From: Phoronis ovalis
Lineage: Eukaryota > Phoronida > Phoronidae
Length of the DNA: 21,340 bases
Assembly (NCBI GenBank): GCA_028565635.1
Contig: JAOXYB010102381.1
Span: 1 to 21,340, forward strand
Direction: 5' to 3'
Of this stretch, positions 1 through 11,000 are shown in pieces. The stretch's first letter is position 1, and every line of letters starts with the position of its first letter. The notes beneath the pieces are model-generated. The model was given only the letters and a program-made list of their open reading frames with translations, had not been told where the DNA came from and searched no databases. The position numbers and the translations under genes were made by a program.

Positions 1-130
1 GAATATGAAACCGATCGGGTAAAAACTGAAGCTGTTATCGCGAGACAAAGAAAGTGTTACATACGACAACAACGACGACGCCTACACTATGACAATATGC
101 CCATTCCACTATGGTGGATGGGCATAAAAA
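1..130. repeat. Interspersed repeat fragment at left window edge, with hairpin
   Basis: The first 60 bases (atgaaaccgatcgggtaaaa, then gcgagacaaagaaagtgtta) match a box of the tandem family at 6.8-8.5 kb and the copies at 8391 and 9360. It ends in a near-perfect hairpin at about 92-126: TATGCCCAT-t-CCAC, a 3-nt loop, then GTGG-ATGGGCATA. The element continues past the window edge. Confidence 0.7.
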
Positions 131-898
131 TTATGAAAACATATAAAAAACAAGGTTGGGCTATAATTCCAAAAACTATGTATACAAATTCCAAATTCTG
201 ACAGCCATAATTCTGTGATGCAAGATGATTCTTTCTGCACAGTCATATACTCTTAAGAACAGAGAATGTTACCACTGCAATACAAACCTCACCTTACTGC
301 ATAATATGTAACATCTAGCAATACATATGTCATGAAAAGTAACTATTGTATACACCCTTTGGCCTCAAAGTCAATATACAATGGAACTTAATTATCAGGT
401 GATCACCCCTTCTAAAAAATCTTAAAACTAATATGTTAACTATCACTACCAGAGATTAATTGTTACTGTCAGAGATCCTGTGATTTTGTTACTATAGAAG
501 TTCGCTCTGAGTCAGGACACCCACAAATTTGTAAGGAACATGAAGGGCCTTATTTATTCATATCCCTTCAGCTGTAAAATTCGGAAACCACAATTAGAAA
601 AGCTTCTATTCTGGGGTGCCATGAGCTTAGGAAAATACTATAGTTGTGCAATTTGAACAGCACTTCCAAGTATCACAGTTATTTTATACGAGATTATAGT
701 GAAGCATATACCCAATGCTATGATACCCATGGCCAGCACCTTATTATACATGACATAATAGTATTGTAATTAGTTTCAGATTATTATTATAATTTTCTGA
801 CAAAAATAATTCTCGATTCCTATTTTATAATCAACACAGCTCATAACAGAATTCATGTTGTACATTGCTAAATAATAGTTTCATTGTTCATCCACACC
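131..898. other. Intergenic AT-rich stretch, no gene seen
   Basis: No open frame with coding character on either strand and no clear repeat. It contains one minus-strand AATAAA (558-553) that could be a distal poly(A) signal for the PLC-beta transcript. Confidence 0.5.
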
Positions 899-1873
899 TT
901 TATTTGTTTATGTAACCTATTCTTATTGTACCACACCTATTACATACATAATTCTATAAAAAAAAAAACAATGACCACACATAAATTAATAGATAAAAAA
1001 GCTGCAACTCCCAAAAAGATCTTGGTAAAGATTTCACACAACACAATCATATGATAAATAATGAAAAGAGTTAATGCTCACGGTGAAAACACATTATTAA
1101 TAGGAAATTTGCAACAAAACAAGCACTAGGGAAACAGATTTATCCAATAAATAACAAAGTAGTTTGTTGCAATTTTATCCCACACTCACATTGTATAAAT
1201 GCACCCTAATTCACACACAAGCACTAATCTTTTAAAATTTAATTTCAGTTCACAACCTTATATTGTCTATGGGTTTACAGTGAAATGGGAAAGCACAAGA
1301 AACAAAAGTTTGGATATATAAGCAAAAAGGTGCTGTGGAATGTTAAATGTAACTCATGCATATCAGTGATACAAAACTTGATACAAATATTATTATTACA
1401 ATTAATCATAACAAAAAGTAGAGTTTGATATACCATACAATATACAAAAACTATCATAATTATACACAAAGGGCATGGTATCTATACATACATCATCACA
1501 CATATACTGTAGTTGTAAACATAGCTAAAACATATATATTATTATTTTATGCAAATCTAAGTGATCAACACTTAATATACTAATTTCTTGCTCAAATGCA
1601 AGGCAATGCCATAGAGATACAAAGCATGCTGCATAAAATTTTCACCTTCAACCTAGAAGCTTAAAAAATATTCTTTGAAACACAACAAATCTTTTGTAAA
1701 TCATCCACTCGTCAAATACTTATTCTGCTGTATAAAATATTGCACTCTGTAAATATTCTTCCAATTCCACATAACTTATGAAAAACAGGATCTCAGTATT
1801 TTTTTTCGATTTGTGTAGTAAGATTGAATACTATTTTTAGTATACTAAGCATAATTTTAACCATTTATGCTTG
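899..1873 (-). other. Probable 3' UTR and flank of the PLC-beta gene
   Basis: AT-rich sequence downstream of the stop codon with no credible coding frame. Candidate poly(A) signals on the minus strand are ATTAAA at 1243-1238 and AATAAA at 904-899; another AATAAA lies at 558-553. Which one is used cannot be decided from sequence alone, so the left boundary is a guess. Confidence 0.35.
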
Positions 1874-2026
1874 TTATAGATCCGTGAGTTCTTCTTGGCT
1901 GTTAATTTTCTCCAAATTGTCCTCTTCTTTCTCATTAATTTCATCTTCCTCAGCCATTTCCAGCTGATACTCTTTTTCTGCTTCCTCGCATTTTTCCTTA
2001 TATTCTTTCTTGATTTGCTTTTCAGC
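1874..2026 (-). CDS. PLC-beta terminal exon with PDZ-ligand-like tail
   Basis: This is the last coding exon: acceptor ...catgttttgtag, 50 codons, then TAA at 1876-1874. It begins [20 protein letters not shown], turns strongly acidic ([12 protein letters not shown]), and ends [10 protein letters not shown]. The final L-T-D-L fits a class I PDZ ligand (Ser/Thr at -2, Leu at 0), as in vertebrate PLC-beta tails such as DTPL and NTQL. The 3' untranslated region follows in the same exon. Confidence 0.92.
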   Translation of the reverse strand, partial: AEKQIKKEYKEKCEEAEKEYQLEMAEEDEINEKEEDNLEKINSQEELTDL

Positions 2027-5000
2027 CTACAAAACATGAATTGTTGGATGATAGTATTGGATGCAAAGTAGTTACTGAGATATGGCATCATTCTAAGCAT
2101 TCCAAGCAAACTGTTTAACATTTCCCAAATATTGTTATCGCAAGGCCTCAGGGCCTGGCACTTGTACAAAACCTTGGTATCTTTGCATTATAAACAATAC
2201 AGGCCAGACCAAAAAGAAACCTTGTTTAATGGGCATGACGCTTCAAATTTAGGCATTTTCACTTTTATTATTTTTTTAATAAACTTTGTTTAACTTAATT
2301 TAAATTTTTTATCTTTTAGCACTAAAAAAACCCTGACTGACTTGGTTTTTAAGATCTTTCCTCTGTCAAATACTTTATTTTTAAGATAAAAATAAGATTG
2401 AAATAAAACAGCCTGGCCCAGTGTTATTAAGGGTTTTTGTCTGTTAAACAACTTATCTTTTTAGTGTGAACTAGCTAAGTAACCTTTTGAGAGATTGCAC
2501 AAAGTGATACATTCTCATCACAGTTTGCCTTGTTTTAGAAACTAAATTTATTTTCTTATGAGACATTACAAACTATTTTCTCTGAAAATTAAGCAATTCA
2601 CTCTTTTGCACTTAACAATAACCTCCCATAGCAGAATATTATTACTATTTCATGTGTTTATTTGAGGAAAGGCTGATATTTTATAAAGTTTGACAAAGGT
2701 TCAAATTATGTTCTAATCAACGCCTTGCTAATTTTGACAAAAATAAAAATTGAGATCAAATCACCATATTCCAAGTTCAGTATTTAGCCTTGGAGGAAAC
2801 GGTGATTTTGTTTAGCCTCAGAGACGGATAAGCTATTCAATATTTTTTAACTACAGGAAAGGGTAGGGTCTGAAGGGGGTGGGATGAGCCCCACCTATGA
2901 TTTTAATGGAAGTTAACTCCTGAGATGCTGATTCTAAATGGAAGAAGCTATAATCATACTGATCTGTGGTATAAAATAACTTACTTAAGTGTTTTTTTGT
3001 TTGACTACTAGCTGATTAGTTAAGTGTCAATATTACCGCAAACATCTTAGAAATTCTTGACTGGGGTAGCTCTGAATCTTTACATAACTATGTTTATACC
3101 TCCTCTTTTTCGGCATCCACACTTTTAAGTATTTCTTTGTTAGCTTCCACTAAGTCAGTCTCCATCTGCTTCAGCTTGGGCTGCAACTTATTAAACTCGG
3201 CTACTGCCATATGTATATGTTTCCTTTGTGCTTCCCTTTTAATTCTGAAATGAAAAAATATGATTATTTCAGTACAAAGAAGGAAAATTTTTGCACACTT
3301 TGGCTTCTCATGAGCAATAGTCACTCAATAACGAGTCCAGATATTCAATACAACAGTCAAAACTACTAAAATACAAAGCACTCTCTAATTCATAAAATGT
3401 AAAATTATAGTTTACATCACGCATGAAGTTGTACTGTAACATAACATCTCAATAATTTAAAAGAACTGATATTCCTCAATGCATTGAATTCTTAGAGGCT
3501 AAACCAAAATCTCACACTTTCACACAATATATCCTGGATGATGAAACTTAAAATTTGAAAGGATCCTACTCTGAATAATTTTTTTCAATCAAATCTTATG
3601 CTACCTTTTAAGGATATAAATAGTGAATATTTATAAATGTAATGACACACACTACAAAAAAGAAATATTTTCGAAATCTTAGTTAGTGGTTCAATTTCTT
3701 TATTTTGAAATTAAATATTTTTAATAGATTCACCGCTGTAATTTTAGTAAACACAGTTTGAATCTGTTTCCTAGTTTAATTTGCCTGAAACTTAATAGGC
3801 CTAACATAACAAGTTTCCAGTAACCTGATGGGCCTTAATTTTACCTCCAACTCTAATGTATTATTAATCTTTGCATTGTGTCTTTCATCTTTTGATCAAT
3901 AAAAAAATTACCTACCTAAGTAACCTATTTTTTTCATATACTTTTTTTATTTAGACTTTAACAGTACCTTTGCAGTTCCTCTTTGTTTCTGTGTTTCTTT
4001 GCCAGGGCTTTCATTTCTAGTTTGTTATGTGCATCTAAAGTTTTCTTCAAAATGTTTGTCTCCTTTTTCTGAATTTTTTGAAATCGCTTTAGTTGAGTTG
4101 CTTGGTGTTTAACACTGACACGGTGAAGGATTTCATGATAAGGCCCATGCAATTTCATTCTGTAATCAAACTCTTTCTTGCAATACTCTTTATGCACAGC
4201 CATCATTTCTTGAGACTGGGAAAATTTTAATTCTTGTAACTACAAATGCATGATATATATGATAAATGACATACAACTTACAGTTGACCTTTATAAGTTT
4301 GTTAATTCTTAATACTGCTGGGTCAGTGTTAAGAGCTGTTGAAATGAGGAATAGTGGCTGTGTTTTGAGTAAAATATAGTCACTGGTTAAAGCTTTACCA
4401 AAAATTGGAATAAACTCGAAATTAAATTATAATGTCTAAGTGATGTGCACAGTAAATGTTACTAAATGCTTAGAAAATACAATTATCTCAAATCAAAGGT
4501 ATATTGAATGTACCTGATAGGAACACACAGTCTAATTAAGAAATTTATTGAGAAATTTCTATTGGACAAATGTATACCAGTGTAAGGGAGTACCCAGGAA
4601 TAGAAGCAATTGCCTCACAGAGACCTGTAACGTGAGAAAATACTCCCGATAATCTACTCCTTCATGGCAAAGTTCCTATAGTAAATAGAGGTGCCGATAT
4701 ATTTCAAAGTGTTTTTATATCCCGATTGGTATCGGTAAAACCTAGGAATGTAAGTTCAGGTACAGCCTTACATTTTTACTATGTTGCCTAGCTAAACTTT
4801 CAACTGCTTCATTTATTGCCAACTGTACGGCTTGTTCGTTTCCTTTCCTTGAAGCTTTCTTTAATCTTTTTCTGTGAGATTTCTCCAACTTTTGCATTTC
4901 TAAAGCTTGCAAAATTTCCATATGTTCAAGCTTAAGTTGATGTTTGTCATGTAATTCACCTTTCACCTATAGATTGCAAAGAAAATGTCATGCACAGTAT

Positions 5001-8000
5001 GACACGAGATTACTTAATATATATAGGTATGTTTAAAGTGACATAAAAATAAGAGGATTTAGAAGCATTTCTAATTTATCCCATTTTACCTACTGAGATT
5101 AAATTCATTTGGAAATGATTACTACATGTAACTACTTGTTGTAATTTGCATATTTTTACATACTTTTTATTAGTTGTCCAAACTGATTAATTTTCATTGT
5201 TTTTACTTAGTTGGAAAAAAAATGAATTTTGTGGAATAATAAAAAATTATTAATAAGCAAATTATCCAGGCCAAGGCAACCAAATATTTCTACTTTTGGT
5301 TTGAAGTGGTAATTATTTTGAAACAAAACAATTAAAGCATATATCCTCAAGTTTGGGGTTTGATAAAGGCGCATTGGCAGATTTCTTGTGACCTGACTAA
5401 ATCCACTAAGGGAAGGGAACATGATTTTCCAGACTTGGGTTGGATTTATTGGACAAAATTATGCATTTAAACAGAACATTCTTCGTTATACCAAAAATTA
5501 GTTTTCCTCAGAAATTGTTATGATGATTGCAGCTAATTTTATACATTTTAGCCCATTCTAGAGATACTTTTTCCATATTATTTATTAAATAATAAATTCT
5601 ATTCCCTGCAAATAGCCAGCATTTTTATACATTTGACACCTGACTATAAAATAGAGTTGCTGATTTTAGTGTTTATCGGATGCTAATAATAAACATTATG
5701 TAAACCATTTTAATTTGCCTTTGGGAAAAGTTTACAGCCGATGTTACTGCTCACATTCTTACCCAGATTAACAAGCAAAAAATGACAGCCATTTCGTTTA
5801 GTTCTAAATTTGGAGGAACTAAAGCATCATAAATTTATTAATTGGTCTAAATTTCTTAGGAATAAAAATTAAATTGATAATTACACATTTTTTAAACTAT
5901 TGCTGAACTTGTGAAGTATACTTTAATAAACATATCAAAAATCCCTGCAATGTTATTTCATGTCATACTGTAGAAAGGGCTTCATTGTTCAGCTTTTCTA
6001 TGTTCGCTTCATGGTACTGCAACCTATTCATACATTGTACAGTTATGATGTACCAATAGCAAAAAACTGACCTAACCCTAACAGAAAAATACAGGATTTT
6101 TTTGAAAATGATGAAAACTGACCGATGTTTCTTTGTTTTCATTACGAAAGTGTGGATATTTCTGATCACTTATTTTCCTACCGAGTATTACTACAGTAAC
6201 TGTATTAATAATAACAAACATGCACCTCAAATGACGAAAACTGACAGATGTTTCTTTCTTTTCATTACATAAGTGTGGATATTTCTGATCACTATTTTCT
6301 TATTGAGTGAGTATTAATAATAATAAACATGCACCTCAGAGTCCAGAATCGAACCTTCCAAAACTAACCTTTCGATTGTGTTTCTGCCATAATTTCTCAA
6401 TCACTTTTGTTTCTGCAGATTTTACCTTTTTAATTGGTTTCAATAACTTCAGTTCATCTACAGGAGTTGGCTTTGCAAACTCTAGTTCTGGAAATATGCA
6501 GAGTAAATAAATGGCAGATGGATTATAGCATGACATTTAATTTCAACTGTAAACATTATTGAACAATACATTTGCAATGTCAGATGCCCATCTCATCCCT
6601 AGAATGTTCTAGGTTGTATGTGATTTGCAACCGTGATGTACTTTTTGAAGCAGCTGCTTTAAGTCTTACACGTGTAAAGCAAAGTATCATATATAATAAA
6701 TGTTGAAGATTTGGATCATCACTTAACATGATTTTCACATTCTAAAATGCTACCCAGCCTAATACAGAAAATAACCTTTTGCTCTTCATGAATCCATTGC
6801 ACCTTTCTGATATACAGACCTCTTGGAAACTAACATAGCCACCAGTCGGTCATCTTGGAACTGACCTGGGTCAAAAGCAGTTATTGCGAGACAAAGAGAG
6901 TATTATGCAAAAAAATGTTGAAGATTCAGATCAGCATTTGATCCACTTCTTAGGGTGATTTTAAAGTTGTCACCTAGCCTTCTTGGATCCACATTCAAAT
7001 CATCTCAGCAACGCATCATCTTTCAGGTATGCAACGCAAATTGACATGACCTCTCGAGATCAAACATGGCCACCAGTCTGCCATATTGGAAGTAATCCGG
7101 GTCAAAATTATATCTGAATTGCACTTGCACTTTCACCTATACTTACACTGTATTGAATATGAAGCTGAACAGATAAAGACTGATACAGATTGCAAAACAA
7201 AGAAAGTATTACATACAAAATATGTTGAAGATTCAGATCCTCATTTTAGAATGTCACATAGCCTATTATACCCACCAACCTACAGTATGATCTTTTTGAA
7301 TCCACATTTGAATCATCTAGTCAACACTTTGTCTTTATGGTATGCGATGCAATGTAATGTGCCTTCCAGGGAACAAACATGGCCACCAGTCGGCCATCTT
7401 GGAAGTGATCCGGGTCAAAAATTTACCAGATCTGTACTTTAACCTGTATTTTCCCTGCATCGAATACGAAGTTGAACAGATAACAACTCGAGCAGTTATT
7501 GCGAGACAATGAAAAATGTTGTAGATTAAAATCGCCATTTGACCCAATTTTCAAGGTCATTCTAAAATGTCACCTAGCCTATTACACCCATCAGCCTATG
7601 GCCTTCGTGAATCTACCTTCGAATTGTCCAGTCAACATTTTATCTTTCCCGCAACTCACACAGTGTAACATGTCCTCTCGGGAACAAATATGGTCATTAG
7701 TTGGCCATTTTGGAAGTAAACTGAGTCAAAATTAAATTTGACTTGCACTTAGACCTTTACTTACCCAGCATAAATATGAAGCTTACCTGATAACATCTGA
7801 AGTTGTTATTATGAAGTCAGTTGGGCAAATTGGAAATGATCTGGGTCAAACTTATACTTGACCTGTACTTACCGTATCGACTATGAAGCTGATCAGAGAA
7901 AAATTGAAACAATTATTGCAAGACAAGGAAAGTTATGCACAAAAAATGTCGAAGTTTCGAATCGCATTTGACCCACTTCTCAAAGTCATATTAAAATGTC

Positions 8001-11000
8001 ACCTAGCCTATTACTCCCCCCAATCTACAGCCTTTTTGAACCTACCTTCGATTCGTCTAGCCAACGCTTTATCTTTATGGTATGCGAATATGAAGCTGAT
8101 TGGATAAAAACTCAAACACTTCTTGTGAGACAAAAAAAGTGTTACGCACAACGAAAAATGTCGAAGATTAAAATCGCTGTTTGACCCACTTTTCAAGGCC
8201 ATTCTAAAATATCACCTAGCCTATTACGCCTATCAGTCAGTCTATGGTCTTTGTGAATCTGCCTTCAAATCATCCAGTTAACGTTTCATCTTTCGCAAAG
8301 TAATGTGCCCGCCAGTCGGCCATGTTGGAAGTAATCAAGATCACAATTAATGACATGCAATGCGACCTGTATTTACCCTGTACCAAATATGAAGCTGATC
8401 GGGTAAAAAATGAAGCTGCACTATGCGCAATGGGCATAAAAAAAACAAAGAGATTCGCTATATTTTCATATGTAAGCACTCTCTGCACAACTCCAGTAGC
8501 ATAAGAAACTACCTAGCTAGCTTTAACTCTAAGTAGTTTTAAATTAGAATAGCACACAGTCTGAATAAATCCATCTGTTATTCTCAACTAACGTCTGGGC
8601 TTAATCATAGTCAATTGTACTTTATTATCTCGAAAAGCAGGACAATAATCCCTTTATGTCCATATAAAGTGTCAAGAAAGTCTGGACACCAATTAAATTG
8701 CAGCTTACAATAGGTAAACAGTGGACAAAGCAGGTAGAGATCTTTCACACAAATTTTGTCCTGCCAGAGTTTATCTATAGTTCGCTAAACAAAAAGCTAG
8801 CTCCCTGGCGATAGCTATTCAGAATGAGTCATCATGATAGGATAGCCGTGGTAGGCGACGGTGGATCACGCAGAGAGAAAAGCCTATCTCGGTGGGCAAA
8901 GTCGGGTTAAAAGTTTAATGATGTAATTATTTCGCTCTTGCAAAATTGAAGGAACATAACAACAATTGACTATGGTTAAGCCAACGGATGATAGCACATA
9001 ATCCAAACACAGTGCAGCTGGCAGGTTTTACACATTATTAAACATTAACCTGTCAGTTAGCTGTAATCATACAAAGAGGCGTTTATAATACTTGGAGAAA
9101 ACAAACTGTGAGTTAATTAACATTGCATCTGATTTTAATGACAAGCCTTTAAAGTAATACAAAAGGCCCTCTCTTCTGAGTGTCTTCTAGCTCAATACAA
9201 AACAAGTCACAGTTATTACATAGCCCCCAACCAAATGTTGCAGCAGATATAGCTATAATTAACACAACAGTTTTCATATGTCTGAGGCAGATACAACCAG
9301 TAGCATGGAAGGCAATTAATGACATGCAATGCGACCTGTATTTACCCTGTACCAAACATGAAGCTGATCGGGTAAAAAATGAAGCTGCACTATGCGCAAT
9401 GGGCATAAAAAAAACAAAGAGATTCGCTATATTTTCATATGTAAGCACTTAGTAAACCATGCGGAGGTTACCTTTTAGATTGGTCTGGTAATACTTACTA
9501 GTAACTCTGTTGATAGCAACTTGGGCAGGTGGTACAGATGCATCATTGTCCGACATTCCACCAGGCATTTGACTAAATGCTAAAATTAAATCAAATCCTA
9601 TTACCAATGAAATACAAAGTACATGTAGTACCAGACTATATGAAGATGTTATAATAAAAAAATGATCAATTCATCATTAATTTACCGGCAGGACTTCTTC
9701 CAATCAAATGTAACACAATTTTAATAATACTTTAATTTTTATTTACTTGTATACATTTATAAGTCCTTGTTACATTGTACCTTTGATAAGTAGGAATGCT
9801 ACAGGTATAAATTATACTCTTATTGTTGATATAATACTTTTAAGCCCATAGTAACAAAGTATACTTGACATATCACTACACTTATTGGAGCAGCTATTCT
9901 TGGCCGTCTCAATCAGACAATTGTAAATGGAGTGACCAACGACTGATCAAGATGTCAGCATAAAGTTGAAGACTTAAGCATTATTTTATGCTAAAAAATG
10001 TACTTCAGAAGTGGACCGTTATATGAACTTAGTCTGGAACTGAACGCACATTGATTTCATGGAAATGTTTCAATCATACCTGACCCCGATCCACTTGACC
10101 CTTGAGAAATATTACTGTCTTGGTGTGAGATTCCATCATGCATGGAGGTAGATCGAGTCCCCATATTGCCATTTGTTTTATCAGAAATTTCTATATCATT
10201 TTTGATATTTATATTTGATACCGATTGGGCCCTTTGCTGGGGAGTCATTTTGCTTTCTTCTCTCATATCTGCACGCATTTTGGCATTGCTCGTCTCAATT
10301 TCTTCCTGTAAAATACATTCGTTGTCAAACAAATACACATTAAATATGAAGATTTTTTATTTTATGCTTATTTAATTTTAAGGAGAAACCACAAAAAGTT
10401 ACTATTGTATGGTAGGCATTTTACAAAATTTAAAGCTTGTACATGGTCATACAGAGAAGTTAAAAGATTAATTACAATGCTGATTCAATGTAATAACTAT
10501 CTTCAAAATAAACAAATTATAGCGAATCCTTCACCTTTAGCTCTATCTTCACACGACTAAGAAAAATTTTAATGTTAGAGCACACTAAACTTTAAGCAAC
10601 ATCTACATACAGCAAAAAAAGTATAATACATAGTTTACACAAGAAGTTGTGTTTTGCTAATAATATCCTAGGCTTATATTACAAGGTACTGCACAAGAAA
10701 GTTTCAGCAGGAACACTAGAGCGCACACTACATTTTCTCCCGGGGGGGGGCAGTCAATATGAAAGTTGGTACGCATGTTCCAACAAAATTTCGTATTCTT
10801 TCAAAAAACTCACTTTCTTAGGAGTATATTTTTGGCAGAATTTCACTTCATTAGGGTTTTTTTGAAAAGCCATGCTGGAACATGGGTACCCACTTTCATA
10901 TTGACTGCCCCCCCCCCCTCCCCAGCATTTTCTATCTCAGGAATTACACTTAATATGAGTCCGAAAAATGCTTGGTGAGACAAATAAAAAGTCAGATGAA

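Noticed and set aside
1275-1469. Minus-strand 64-codon open frame in the 3' flank
   Set aside because: Hydrophobic, AT-driven composition with no family resemblance or conserved motif; it lies downstream of the PLC-beta stop.
1837-2169. 110-codon minus-strand open frame over the last exon
   Set aside because: It is a shifted frame. The true frame of the exon begins AEKQIKKEY and ends ELTDL, and fits the phase of the upstream exon.
5207-5422. 71-codon minus-strand open frame in an intron
   Set aside because: No PLC-beta similarity, and the flanking coding exons already join in frame without it.
7086-7442. 118-codon plus-strand open frame and several 60-99 codon frames between 7.0 and 9.5 kb
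   Set aside because: They run across repeat units, occur on both strands, repeat the same peptide pieces and show no domain. They are by-products of the repeats.
8830-8910. Possible tRNA-like or SINE promoter boxes in the GC-richer block
   Set aside because: A tagccgtggtagg A-box-like stretch is present, but I found no proper B box (GGTTCRANNCC) or cloverleaf.
10647-10978. Overlapping 70-72 codon frames on both strands
   Set aside because: They span the G/C-tipped inverted-repeat element and reflect its palindromic sequence.
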